From positions 708,420 through 772,419 of the forward strand of contig JARCOQ010000062.1 in assembly GCA_029207755.1 (NCBI GenBank): a stretch of 64,000 nucleotides of DNA, read 5' to 3'. The translations under genes were made by a program, and so were the position numbers. Shown piece after piece: positions 10,863 through 22,359 of the stretch (positions within the stretch are counted from its first letter, which is position 1; each line of letters begins with the position of its first letter). This DNA comes from Chamaea fasciata (Eukaryota > Chordata > Aves > Passeriformes > Sylviidae). A model generated the notes under the pieces. The model saw only the letters and a program-made list of their open reading frames with translations. It was not told where the DNA came from and did not search any database.

Positions 10863-12257
10863 TTGCTGTGGCTGCACATGGGGACGTGTTCACGGATAAA
10901 GGATAGTGACAAGTCAGGACAGGCTGCTTTGAGCCAAACATGGCTCATTCCCTGTGGACTGTCCCACTGTGATTCACCCACCCTTGTTCCTGCTCTGGGA
11001 AAACCTTCACCCAGGTCCCTGCCTGAGCTCCAGTTGTGCTGCCTGAGTGTGCCAGGAGCAGCCAGGCCTGTGCATGGGGGCTCTCCAGGAGCCGTCCCTG
11101 CCCCGCTGCCCTGGGTTTTTGGCCATGTGGCAGAGGGACAAGCCTGGATATTCAGGATTTGTCAGTGGAATCACTCCTAATGCAGAAAGGCTTGTTGCCA
11201 TCTTCACTCCCACTTCTAAAGGGCATGGAGAACAGGAAGGAATTATAGGCATTATTTTCCTGCCCACACATCATTCCTGGTTCTCTGAGGTCAGAAATCC
11301 CCAGCATTTCTGCTGCACCAGACCTTGCCCAGAGCAGAGGGATCCCTGAATGTCTCACCCTCTCCAAAGGTCTCTGGGCAAGGTCCTCAGCACCCCCTTC
11401 TGCCAAGGACACTCACAGCTCCCTTGGCAAACCCAACAGCATTTCCTCAGCTGTGGCATCTCTGCACTTCCCCGTGGCACATTCAGGGAACTGCCAGAGG
11501 CTCTGGCACAGATCTGCAGGCAGGAGGGCAGCTCAGAGCTTGGAAGGATGCAGCAAGGAGATCCCCGGGTGTGCCCACGATGGGATCTCAGGGAGGGGGC
11601 TCAGCTCATTCCCCTTTCCCATGGACTGCTTTGCCCGCAGCCACACAGCTCACAGGGAAGCTCGGACACCCCATTCCCATGGACACAGCTGCCTGGCAAG
11701 AATCCCAAGGGCAGTGCCTGGCTCAGCTGCTGCAAATGCCAGAGCCTCCCTGAGAGCACCAGATGACAGTGACAGTACCAGGGGAGGGCAGAACCAAGAG
11801 AAGATGTTGTGGGGCTGTGCCTGGGAGGGCAGGGCAGACACAGCCAGGCACTCAGGACAGTGTTCCCGTGCCCAGCTGTGCACAGCACCTCCCACACACC
11901 CACAGTGCCCTCCTGCCCCCAGCACTGCTCTGTTCAGCCCCCTCTCCTTCCCTGAGCCTCTCCCTGGGCCTGGACATTTCCCTCCTGAGAGGAGCCTTGT
12001 CCCTGCCAGTGCTCACAGAGCCCATGCCACCCTCTGCGCCCTGGGCCCAGCCCTACAGAAACCTGCCTGTCTGCAGGGCCCGGCCTGGGGCAGGGTCTGT
12101 CTGCAGCTGGGCAAGGGCAGCTCAGGAGAGCCCTGCTGGGCCCTGCAGAGGGGATGCTGCTGCTGCTGCTGAGGGCTGAGGAGTGGCTGAAGGCCCTTTG
12201 GGAGGCTCCCAGCAGAGAGACTGACCACCCAAAGTTACAAATCAGGAGTCTCTGTAC
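10863..12257. other. 5' flank of the OR pseudogene; GC-rich, no gene
   Basis: Sequence upstream of the receptor relic. Open frames on both strands overlap and lack domains. A short ctgctgctgctgctg run lies at about 12,155. Receptor promoters are hard to recognise by eye and I do not claim one. Confidence 0.4.
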
Positions 12258-12332
12258 ATGATTAAACATGACTCTGATGATCCTAGGTGTCCCTTTCAAC
12301 TCAGAATGTTCTGTGGTTCTGTGATTACAATT
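12258..12332 (+). mobile_element. CR1 LINE 3' tail fragment
   Basis: About 75 bp ending in gatgatcctaggtgtccctt, caactcagaatgttctg and a tggttctgtgatt tail. This is the standard 3' end of avian CR1 elements (…ccttccaactca…attctgtgattct). No coding part is present. Confidence 0.75.
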
Positions 12333-13693
12333 CCTGTTCTGCTTCACTCATCCTCTTTTGCCTATAATCAGAAGAGAAAAAAAACCCTTGCAACAGCGTT
12401 ACCACAGTGAAGTAAAAACCAGACCTTTCTTGGAAACTTCCAGGTGTCTCAGTGGGAATGAGGAACACCCAGCCCCTGATTTCAACAATTGATTAGAGGT
12501 TGATTAATTAGGATATTTAACAGAAACATCGAATAGGAAATTCAGTATCCACAGCTACAAACCCCTGGGTCAACCCATTGGAGTAGGTCCAAGGGCTTCT
12601 TTGTGCCACTTTTTTTTCTGACTGCTCACACTCTGGTTTAAAAACAAAATGTTCATCTTGTAGGTCCACTTCCTGACAATAAGACTGGGCAGTATTTCAG
12701 GAATATATTTTGAAGCTTATTGTTCTAAAATCTAAGATAAAGGGTAGGAAATGTTGTAGAGTTAATGAAAGATTATAGTAATACAAGTATATAAAAGTAG
12801 TTGAATAGAGTCATAGTAGTTGAATAGAGTTGATTAAAGATAATAGTTTTATAACTACATAATAGTAGTTGACAGAGCTACGAATAAATGAAAAATGCAT
12901 CAAAAGCAAAAATGTTTTTGTCATCACCCCAACTTTCCCATCCTTCTCCAAGCAGGAAATTGAAAACACTCTCAGGAAAGCTCCTGGTCTTTGCAGCAAT
13001 ACCAGGCTTAGCTTCCTTTGGCAAGTGTCCTCCGGAGCTGTGCCCAGGCTGGTCTGGAGCTGGGAGCAGCCCTGCCCCACACAGCCCCTCTCAGCAGCAG
13101 CACCTGCCCTGCTCAGGGTGGCTCCTTCCCCCCACAGCTTCTCCCCAGCGCTGGCAGCAGCTCCCCGGGCCAGCTGAGAGCTGTCCCTGGCAGGCAGCAG
13201 AGTCCCTGGCCCAGCGCAGCGCCCTGGGCTGCAGGACCCTGCTCTGCTCGACAGCCCTGGGCACCCCCGGCTGCAGCCCCGGCTGCTCAGCCCTGCAGCA
13301 GAGCCCGGCAACAGGGAGCTGCCCTGTGCTGTGCCTCGGGGGCTGCAGCAGGGACACCCAGCCCTGCCCTGGGGCCACATGCCTGCTCTGCAGCCACGCT
13401 GAGAGTCCTCCTGGAAGGGCCTTAAAGCTGTGGGATGTGCCAGCTTCAGGAGATCCCTGCAGGAGCTGCAGCTTCTCTTCCCCCAGCCTGGGAGTGACTC
13501 TTCCTAACGCTGCGAGGATTTGTCCCCCAGTGAGCCCTCAGTGAGCTCTGCTCTGTGCTGCCAGCCCAGGCTGAGTTGAAGCCCTCTGTGCCTGTGTGCT
13601 GTGCCCGGGGTGGCTGCAGGCAGTGCCCCAGCCCTGCTGGGCTGGGCACAGGAGCTGCTCCTGGGCAGAGCTGTCTCTCTGCAGCGCTGCCCT
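12333..13693. other. AT-rich then GC-rich stretch, no gene
   Basis: Positions 12,340-12,950 are AT-rich, with a local triplication of gttgaatagagt/gttgacagag words near 12,798-12,875. Positions 13,000-13,693 are GC-rich with chance open frames. No exon or domain is recognisable. Confidence 0.4.
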
Positions 13694-13978
13694 TGCCAGG
13701 AGCTGCCTCTGTGCCAGGAGCCCGGCCCAGCTCAGCAGCACAGACACGGCACAAGGGCTTGAGTGACCCTCTCCAGGCTTGTGCTGAGGCCCTGAACATC
13801 AGTCCCTGAGAGGGAGCTGGAGAAACCTCTCAAGAATTCAAAGTCAGAATCCAGCTCCAAAGTTTCTTGAAGTTTTACTGGGTCCCGCTGAGGGACACGA
13901 CAGAGAAAGTGTCCCCAGGCCCCAGCCAGAGCAGAGAACTGCAGGCAGTGATGACACGTGGGGACAAAGAGAAGCCAA
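13694..13978 (+). repeat. Dispersed repeat, copy 1 (copy 2 at 61,418-61,682)
   Basis: This segment begins aggagctgcctctgtgccag and includes aaagtgtccccagg and gatgaca.gtggggaca. It recurs in the same orientation 47.7 kb away. Both copies end shortly after the ggggacaaaga / ggggacagaca word. Identity is high at the start and lower in the middle. Its family is not known to me. Confidence 0.82.
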
Positions 13979-14189
13979 GTCTTGGTGCCCTGGGCCACAG
14001 CAGCCTCTGTGCCACCAAGGGCCGTGAGGAGTCACCTTGTCCTGAGGCCCTGGGGCCTCCTGGCACAGCCCCGGCAAGGCTGGGCACTGTCAGCCCCTTG
14101 TCCTGCCCTCGGCATCCCCCTCCCATCCCAGTGGCCTCAAGGATGTGCTGGAAGGAGTCCCTGGGGAGCCTTGGTCAGGAATAGCCCTG

Positions 14190-15012
14190 GGGGCTCCTTA
14201 ATGCTCCCAGGGACTGCAGGCTTTTCAAAGGACTTAGGGCTTTGCTTTTGCCTTGGAGTCTCAGAGAGGTTTGTGCAATCACGGCCTCCAGTTATCTGCT
14301 TTAATTAGTCCCTTGAGAGGCTTTGTCAGTAATGACACTCAGTGCACTCATTAATGCTTCAAAGCACTTCAGGTTTTTAAAGGTACTTGATGCTTCCCTT
14401 TTAAAACTGACTTTGTGAAAGGTTTGTGCCATTGTTGCCCAAATTATCTACTTTAACAAGTCCTTTGAGATTCTCAATCAGTAAAAGCACTCAGTGGGGC
14501 TCATCAGTAATTCCAGCTACTCAAGGTTTATTCAAGGACTTTTTTTTGACACTGAGTCTGAGAGGTTTGTGCACTCGTGGCCTCCAATTATTTGCTCTAA
14601 TCAGTCCCTTGAGATTTTTACTCAGTAACAACACTCGGTGGAGCTCATTCATGCTTCAAGGTAATCGGGGACATTTAAGCACTTCTTTTTGCCACTGAGT
14701 CTCTGAGAGGTTTGTGCAATCATGGCCCCAATTATCTGCTTTAAGGAGTCCCTTGAGAGCTGTGCATTGACACTCAGTGGGGCTCATTCATGCTTTGAGA
14801 TACTCAGGGTGTTTAAGGTACTTTGGGTTTTTCCTTCCCACACTGAGTCTCTGAGAGGTTTTGGTGCAATCCTGGCCTCCAGTTCTCTCCTCCAAGGACT
14901 CCATGAGGAACCTGTGTTGGGGATGGACCACAGGGTGACCCTTTAATGCTTCCAGACACTTTGGGTTTTTCCTCTGACTTTGACTCCTGGAAAGGTTTGT
15001 GGAATCTCTTCT
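14190..15012 (+). repeat. Tandem repeat, unit about 145 bp, about 5.5 degenerate copies
   Basis: The word gagaggtttgtgc or a close variant recurs at about 14,268, 14,423, 14,563, 14,709, 14,857 and 14,994, giving spacings of 155, 140, 146, 148 and 137 bp. Each unit continues with a cctccaattatctgcttta-like block, agtcccttgaga, acactcagtggggctcatt and aggtactt. Units differ by 15-30 percent by eye, so the array is old. Some long open frames across it are by-products of the repetition. Confidence 0.88.
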
Positions 15013-15129
15013 CAGGCCCTGAGGTTCCAGGGCTCAGCACCAAATGCATCACTGGGCTCATTAGGAGAAAGCAAGTCCTGACAAACCACGGCTGTGCCTT
15101 GATTTCCTTCTGGCCTGGTGCAGTTCCTT

Positions 15130-15605
15130 AGGAAGTCTTTTTTCCTAGAGTTATGGAGAAATATTTCAAAGAGCGTCGAAGGAATCAACACTCTTCTTTT
15201 CAAAGGGGGTATTTTTCTCTTGAGAGCAGAGGTCATTGCAGCATTCAAGTGACTGATACTGATCCAGGGTCTCTCCTAAGGAAGTCTGGCCTGGTCAGAG
15301 GAGCTGTGCCTTGAGGTCTGATCCACTTTGGACAACCATGCTCCACATTCCCTAACCCCATCCTGCCTCTCCTCACTCACCTGGGACCTGCTTTGCTCAG
15401 AGAACTGGGTTCACTCAGACAAAGAGAGGTTTTCTTCCTTTCTTAGCAATCAAAACCTCCTAAGTTCCAAACAATCTCCTCAATTTGTGGCAAGCCCAAG
15501 GTGTCACCAAGGAGGTTCCCCTTCCCCAAGGCAGAACCATGCAAGGAATGTTTTAGACACCAACGAAGATGTACAATAAACAAAAATTTAGAGTCGGCTG
15601 GAGGC
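15130..15605 (+). repeat. Duplicated block carrying the empty site of the 7,137-7,753 LTR
   Basis: Inverted paralog of 7,015-8,110. At about 15,470-15,490 it reads acaatctcctcaatttgtgg. Its partner reads acaatctcct, then the LTR, then tcctcaggtgtgtgcc. The single tcct here is the ancestral target. Confidence 0.83.
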
Positions 15606-15666
15606 AGAATTAGACCAACTCCTCAAGGACAGACAAGCTTTGAACTCCTTGCAAGTCAAAGCTCCA
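15592..15666 (+). other. Possible coiled-coil exon, isolated
   Basis: After an acceptor-like aaaaatttag, one frame reads RLEAELDQLLKDRQALNSLQ and a few more residues, then meets a donor-like gtgggt at 15,667. The leucine spacing and charged residues suggest a coiled coil. The frame upstream of the acceptor contains stops, so if real this is an internal exon, probably a relic. I do not recognise the parent gene. Confidence 0.3.
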
Positions 15667-15667
15667 G

Positions 15668-16137
15668 GTGGGTTGTTGGGAGGTGTGTGAGTGAGGCAAG
15701 AGTGAGGGCAAGGGAAATGCAGAGAGCCCTGGAAGTGCTTCTGTGCACACAGGCTGTGGGGAAGGGCGCTGCAGCCCAGGCCTGGGCCAGGAGGGAGGCT
15801 GGATCATCATCCCAAGCTGCCCGGGGCCATGGCAAGGGGCTGTGGCCATGGACACTGGCCTGAGCCCAGTGCCTGGGCCCCTTGCCCAGGGCTGGTGTCA
15901 GTGGCCAGAGCCAGAGGGGATCCCTTGCTGGGGGCTGTGCCACGGCCACCTGCCCTGTGCCGCGCCGGCTGCTCAGGCGCCGCGGAACCAGCAGCAAACA
16001 CTGCTGCCAGGGCCAAAGGCAGCTCAGCCAGGCAGAAAGGGGCAGTGCTGGGCACTGGTTCCATGGCAACCCTCCCTGGGACAGCACACCTGGGTCACCT
16101 GTCCTGGCAATTGCCACGGAAACCTGGCTCATTGGGA
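15668..16137. other. GC-rich stretch, no gene
   Basis: GC-rich sequence with long chance open frames on both strands and no domain. Confidence 0.4.
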
Positions 16138-16450
16138 ATGCAATGGTGGACAAAGGTTTTAGGAGGGCCTGTCCCAATAGGACAAAGGGTGCTGGTTTTA
16201 AACTGAAGGAAGGGAGGTTCAGATGCGGAGAGATAAGGAAGAAATTTTTGAGCATGAGGCTGGTGATCCACCAGGACAGGCTTTCCCAGAGAGCTGGTCA
16301 ATGCCCCCTCCCTGGAAACATTCAAGTCCAGCTGGAACAGGGCTCTGAACAAGCTGATCTGGTGAAAGATGTCCCTGCTCATCGCAGGCGTTTGGATGAG
16401 ATGAGCACTGCAGAGCTCTTCCCATCCCAACCATTCCAGGATTGCATGGG
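16138..16450 (+). mobile_element. CR1 LINE fragment, 3' ORF2 end and UTR
   Basis: The plus strand shows the CR1 3' region in its usual order: a gttttaaactgaaggaaggg block, a gagataaggaagaaatttttgagc-like block, ttcccagagagctggtcaatgcc-like text, ccctccctggaaacattcaag, and a final gtgaaagatgtccctgctcatcg-like segment. The order matches the end of avian CR1 elements. It is degraded and cut before the terminal octamer repeats. Confidence 0.85.
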
Positions 16451-17440
16451 GAGAAGGGGCTGCTGGCTGGACTCCATCCACTCCCTTGACTCCTCCTTGT
16501 CTCTGCTGGAGCCCACATCCAGCAGCCAAAGCCAGCCCCTTCTCTGGCCTTTCCCCCCCTGCCCCAGGGGCTGCCAGAGCCAGGGAGGCGCAGGTGACCT
16601 TGAGGCTTTGCAGGGCTCAGGCACAGCGGCTGTGCCAGAGTCAGGGCTGAGGTGTCACTCTGCGGGCTGGGGCAGAGCCCGGGCAGAAATGAGCCCTGAA
16701 GCAGCAGCTGTGCAGTGGGGGCCAGCAGGCCGGGCTGCCAAGGGAGGCTTCTGGCCATGGCCTGGAAGCAGCTGCTGCCGCCAAGGTGCCTTTGGTGCCT
16801 CGGGCTCTCCCTGGCACAGCTCCCAGCACGGCACTCTGCACTTGTGCCCGAGCCCTTCACTGTGTTGGGGCTGGCCTGGGGCTTTTCCTGCAGCGGGACC
16901 TGCCCTGGTCATGGCACAGGAAAGGCAGTTCCTCATGGAGCAGGAGGCTCTGCCTGGAACGGGCTCAAACAAGTCCAACAAGGCCCTGTTTACTTCAAAA
17001 TTGCTTCCTAGAGCACTATATTCTATATAATTGTTACAGCTCCTATACTGTGGAGTAAATAACTCTCTTTTTTCTATTTGCTCTGTTGTGTAAATAAATC
17101 TTTCTGTCTAATCCTGATCAGAATCAGTCATAGCTGTATTTATGGAAATATATCTGGTATTGGATCGGTAATCCTGGGGGACAAATTGCATTGCAGTTCA
17201 ATTCCACCTGTCCAGTCTTTTACACGTAAACCTTTGACAAAGTCTGGGACTAGGATTGGATCCAGCCACTCCCAGTCTCCTCTCTTAGATGGAATTTGAA
17301 AAGTCAGGCATCCTGGAGGGGTTTGAGGATCCATGGTGTCTGTTGGGTGTCATTTCTCCACCTCATGACTCAGCAGGAGTTTCTCCAGTGAAGAAATGAA
17401 GCTTTTGCCTGAAGCTCCCACTCTGCCCATGACAGGAAGC
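16451..17440. other. GC-rich then AT-rich stretch with a possible LTR end near 17,060-17,110
   Basis: GC-rich without a gene to about 16,960. Around 17,085-17,130 an AATAAA (taaataaatctttctg) resembles the R-U5 part of an LTR, but neither boundary can be fixed. No coding region is supported. Confidence 0.35.
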
Positions 17441-18066
17441 TGTCAGAGTCTGTCCAAGGATGTGATATGCCTCACGACTGTCTCCAATGATTGAGGACTG
17501 AGACCCCAGACTCTGAAAGCAGCCCCTGGCCTGGCTGAGGTGGAACGCTTGCCAAGTCTCTGAGGACTGGTATGCATCTCCATGAGAGCGGAGTGCAAGA
17601 ACAATGGAACTGGTCACAGCGGACTGAGCCAAGGCTGCCTGTCCAAACTGGTCTGTCCGTACTGGAGGTACGGTTTGCAGCTTGTTCCTGAGCACTCAGC
17701 CTTTACACAGCTGGCTCCCAGTTTGGCTCTGTGCCCCTTGCTTTGCTTCCCGCCTCGACCAACCTATAAAACCTCTGGAGACCCCCGCTCACTTTTGTGA
17801 TCACCCCACTGGAGAAGATCGCGTCTATAGGCATCGTTAGGCGTCGAAGACTCGACCCTCCACGTTCATAGCTATAATCCCCTTCCCCTCTTTCTCTCTC
17901 TTTCTTACTATTTTTTATTTCTCTCCCCACTATGGCATTTGTTGCCACTAAATAAAGGTGCATTTGTGATTGAGTAAACTGAGTTTGTCCCCCCCTGTGT
18001 CTTTTGTGCTCTGAGATCCCTAAAACGAACCATCACGAACCCCGCTTGTGTGAGCGGATCGTGACA
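17441..18066 (+). mobile_element. Probable 5' LTR of a class III (ERVL-like) endogenous retrovirus
   Basis: The segment starts TGTCAGAG and ends ATCGTGACA, giving inverted TGTCA...TGACA ends. It has a TATA box (cctataaaacc, 17,763-17,773) and a polyadenylation signal (aataaa, 17,951-17,956) in LTR order. It lies directly before a candidate primer-binding site and a Gag-like frame. The 3' end is well placed by these neighbours. The 5' end is chosen by matching termini and could be off. No matching 3' LTR is visible after the coding part, so the provirus is incomplete. Confidence 0.65.
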
Positions 18067-18072
18067 TTAAAT

Positions 18073-18090
18073 TGGCGTCACGGACAGGAT
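18073..18090 (+). other. Candidate primer-binding site of the ERV
   Basis: The sequence tggcgtcacggacaggat starts with the obligatory TGG, six bases after the LTR end. The matching tRNA cannot be assigned confidently by eye. It should be compared with bird tRNA 3' ends. Confidence 0.45.
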
Positions 18091-18493
18091 CTTGATGGAC
18101 AGAGGGGTTGCGGGTTCTGTATAGCTTGTAACAGGGGAAGGACCCTCGTCTCAGCCGCACCTAGCATGCCACTTCAGTGCGCGCTGTTAGAAAGCAAGGG
18201 GGGCCAGGGAAAATTCCCGCACACTGTATACACCCAGGCGTATAGCACTCCCTCTCATCAGGATTTCACAAAAGGATCTCATTGTGCAAAAGATGGAACT
18301 GTAGTTAGTTTTTGTGTGTTTTGGGCTGCTTGGTGTCCTTGAGGAGACAACTATTTGTAACTAAGGTGAACCTCCCAGGCAGTTTTGGTCTCCTCGCCCA
18401 TTCCAGGGAAGCGAAGGGAAACACAGTTTTAGCTGTGCCTTTGGTGTAACTTGAAGCGTACCTCCCTGAGAGTGGTTTTGGTCCCTGCACAAA

Positions 18494-18594
18494 ATGAGTG
18501 AAAAAGATAAGAATGCATTTTATGCTTGGCTAGCAAAACATGGTGCTAGACCTTCTCCAGACGGAGAAAGGTGGGCACAGAATAATTGGTTGTA
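18494..18594 (+). pseudogene. Short Gag leader frame ending in a stop
   Basis: An ATG at 18,494, about 420 bp after the primer site, opens a frame of 33 codons (starting MSEKDKNAFY) that stops near 18,592. The large Gag-like frame overlaps it in another phase from 18,540. This looks like the original Gag start, separated from the rest of Gag by an old frameshift. Confidence 0.5.
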
Positions 18595-20972
18595 ACTTTG
18601 AAAACATTGTAGATAGAATATATTCTTTGCAACATGATGCTAGATACAAACTGGGCAGAAATAAAACCATTCTTTGCTCAGTTTTGGGGGCCTGTCTTTC
18701 GGCAGCCATAGAAACCCGTTTTGAATGGGTGAGTGAAGAAAAAGCAGTCATAGAATCCCTGCAGAATTTGGTAGAAGCTTTGCAAAAACAATTAGAACAG
18801 GAAAGAAATCAGAATTATTTGCTGCAGATTTCCCTTGCAGAAGGGCGAAGTAAAAACTTAAAATCTGCAGATTCACCCACAGAAGGAAAAATAGAAGGAA
18901 AGGAGACATACAACATGAAACAAATATACCCTCAGAAAGAATTAGTACACATGCAAAATTGTGGGGAACACTGTTGCTCCAACTTGAGACCTCTCATCAA
19001 AACAGAATATAATTATATAAATGAAGAAGATGGTGATCCCCACATAACCACCAAAGAAATACCATACACAGCCACTGAATTAGCTAAATTAAAGAAAGAA
19101 TACTCCCGCCTCCCTAGTGAATCAGAGACGGAGTATGTTTTCAGAGTTTCCCTCACAGGGGGCGACCAAATTAAATTAAGTGAACAAGAAGCAAGTGGCT
19201 ACTGGGGACATGGAGTTTTCTTAACAACAGGAAACACACATGCTCCATGGTCCCTGACACAGCGTGCAGCTCACTGGGCAGGGGGGTTAAATCCCCTAGA
19301 GACGGGCGACCCTCTGGCAATAGTCGGCACCTCAGACCAACTCCTAGAAAACATACACAAAGCTGCATGCTTGCAAATGATACATGAAAGAAAATTAATC
19401 TCTGGTTGTGAGTCACCAATGCAACAGCCTGTCAAACCTGAGATTATGACCCCCCTCATTCGAGGTTTGCCAGAGTCTCTTAAACCAACAGCAATTTTTC
19501 TTCCAAAAACAATAGCATCTATCGCTTCAGTAGATAGACTTGAAAGATTTCTCGGACACACAAGAGATCAAACTGGTTCCACTGACTCCACTGACTCCTC
19601 ACCTTTTACAACTCCTAGGACACAATCTAACAACAGTTATAAACTTTGGACATGGAGTGAGGTAGCAGAGGAGTTAGTAAATTACAGTAGAAAATATGGA
19701 CCAGTGAAGTACCCAGAGGACAAACCAGAAAAACCCAGAGGAGTCAGGCACATTGCCTCTCCTAATGAAAAATCAGAAAAGGGAAAACAAATTTCCAGCC
19801 AGCAGCAACTGTGGTCGCTAGGGCTGAAAAGGGGAGTGCCACCAGAAGCAATGGATAACTTGCCTTATGATAAATTGGCTAAAATAATTTCTAATTGGCC
19901 CTGTCCCAAACCCATTGTGTTGGAATCATCCAACCAACAACCCAGCGCACCTCCTCTTCCACAAACCTTGCGCAACAAGCCACAGCACTCCCTAGCAAAA
20001 GTTTTAAACAATAAGACACAGCAAGTGGGGGGCGTTCAACAGAAAATAATTTCCCACTTAGAAAGCCTTGGTTTGCAGATCCCCTCAGAGAAAAGACAAA
20101 ATCCTTCTCAAGAAGTAAAATGTTTGGGTATCTGGTGGAAAGGAGGTATGACATGCAGCCCACCTGGCACCCTAACCTCCTTAGATCAAATTAAAGTGCC
20201 TGAGTCCAGGAAAGATTTACAGCATGCCTTGGGATTATTAGTGTTTTGGAGAAAACCCATTCCAGATTTTTCTATAATTGCCAGACCTCTTAATAACTTC
20301 CTGAGAAAAGGGGTAAAATGGGAACGGACTGCTCCTCAAGAAGAAGCAATGCAATTACTGATTTTTGAAGCAACTGCTCACCAAGCCCTTGGCCCTATTC
20401 ATCCTATAGATCCTTTCCAGGGGGAATGGGGATTTGCTTCCTCAGGGTTGTCAGTACACATATGGCAGTGGGGTCCTGGTGGTCCAACATGGCCTGTTGG
20501 TTTTTATTCCCATGGTTTCAGAGATGCTGAAAAGAGGTATATTGCCCGGGAAAAAGGCTTGTTTGTGGTTAGCCTATCTCTCATACAAGTAGAGAAGATT
20601 GTACAACAACAACCAGTTGTTTGGAGAGAGCATTTCCAAGTTTTTAAGTCAGTCACTACTGGGACTCCCCCAGCTGACGGGGTGGCCCAGACGGCCTCAG
20701 TAAGAAAGTGGCATGCTCAGATTGAACATTATTGTAACATCTTCTCAATAACTGAAGGAGCTGTGAAAAAACTGGCAGTACAAGAAGCAGAAAACTTGGG
20801 TAGCATCCAAGACAAACCTGCCTCAGTCATTACCCCTCCCTTTCCCCCCGAACAGTCAGCAAGTCCTTGCTTTACTGATGCTTTTCCTTTTGGCCCAACA
20901 GCTCCAAGCAGAGTTCCCTCACTACAGGGACCAAGTGATTCCAAGAATCCAGCACATGGACACTTGTGCTGA
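18540..20972 (+). pseudogene. ERV Gag-like region joined to C-terminal Pol (810-codon open frame)
   Basis: One uninterrupted frame of 810 codons. The first ~490 codons look like Gag: a Glu/Gln-rich coiled segment near residues 75-105 (EALQKQLEQERNQ), then a capsid-like region with W-rich motifs (WSLTQRAAHW) and a Ser/Thr-Pro-rich tail. From about residue 505 it continues as the C-terminal part of a retroviral polymerase: a thumb-like KCLGIWWKGG segment, the LLVFWRKPIPDF motif typical of ERVL-type connection domains, and an RNase-H-like segment to about residue 760. There is no zinc knuckle, no protease and no YxDD polymerase core, so an internal deletion fused the two parts in frame. No replication function is possible from this copy. 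A short overlapping frame (20,878-21,195) continues past its stop. The open length implies recent insertion, chance, or retention for some host role. Confidence 0.78.
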
Positions 20973-21195
20973 CATGACCCAGAATCCACAAGGATTCTGG
21001 GGGAGAACTGGCAAGCAACAAGTTCCCACAGCCACGACAGTGATGGAAGCCCTTGGTGTGAAGTTCCCTGGAGGAACTCCCAGGGGAGTTGCTGCTATAA
21101 GAACTAGTACCAGAAGGCACAAATGTAGGAACACTAGGAGATGGCCTCTAGGACCCACAGGCAATAGCTTAGGAAAAGATCAACTCTATATTTGA

Positions 21196-22359
21196 TATAT
21201 TCTGTTGATTATAGCATATAAAAATATATAATATGCAGCATTATATGTTATAAATTACATGTATGATACATATAAATATGTACCGTTGAGTGCAATTTCA
21301 TAAATATTTTCATTTCATATAGATTTGATAGATTCTTCCCACTTGGGGGAGTGAAGATGTACTGCTGTTGAGAACCTTCTGCCCACACAGCAGCCAGCCC
21401 ACAGGGCTGTGCGTGCACACCCACCCACCGTCCTTGTTCTTCTCGGCATCTTGGGGCTGCTGTTGGCACAGAACTGGGATGAATTGAACTCGACACACCT
21501 GTCCATGTCCAGCCTGTCATCAACGCTGATGTGGCAGGGCACAACACAGAGCTCTCAAATCACTCACATTATCATACATGCTTTCATTCCTGCTGGGGAA
21601 TGGGGAACTTAGAAACACCAAAGACACAGAAAAGAGGTGGAAAAAGTTGGGATCTTTAGTACACTGCTGGTACCCTCATGTAGGAACATTTGTTGGGTTT
21701 TTTAAGGTCATAACTTTCCAAAACCTAGCAAAGCGGCTCAGCATCGGTCACCCAGTTGTGAATGGTTTTCTTGGCTTGGCAAAACTGCAGTGTTAACTGC
21801 GGACTCCGTCCTTGGTTCAAACCACCTCCCCTGATCTGCAGACAGAAGCACCAGCACCAGCAGAAGCTACATCAGCCACTTTTCTCAAAAAGCTCTCTTC
21901 AATATGCCAGAGGAAAGGAGAACATGTCAGACAGTGTGGACTAATGACAAGACTCTGAGCAACAGTTAAAAAGCCAAGGGCCGCAGCTTCTCTGGGACAC
22001 TCCTCATGCTCCAAGGCAGCCAGGCCGCCCTGGCTGCCCGGGACCCTGCGCTCCACGGGCTCTGCAGAGCTGCACAGCGGGGAGGCAGCCTCGGGCACCT
22101 CAGGCCCTGGGCACCAGTGGCCTTCTTGGTCTGGACGGCTGCCTCTGGGCAAATGCAGCCTGCTGGCCCTCTGCTCTCGGCCCTAGCCCGGCCTTGCAGG
22201 GCTAATCCTGCTCCCGCTCTGAAACGTGCTCAAGAGGGACTCATTTGTTTCCAGCTTTCCAGGGCATTGATTTGCACCACAAAATACTGAAGGACTAAGG
22301 CCTGAACAACAGGCCCTGAGCTAAATCTGCCCTCTGGATGACCCTTCCAACCAAACGTT
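21196..22359. other. Stretch without a supported gene
   Basis: AT-rich to about 21,340 (tatata-rich), then mixed. A GC-rich island at about 22,000-22,200 has open frames on both strands but no recognised domain. No 3' LTR of the preceding ERV was found here. Confidence 0.4.

Noticed and set aside
16960..17440. Possible LTR upstream of the class III ERV
   Set aside because: An AATAAA is present, but no start or end could be defined, so I left it as a remark only.
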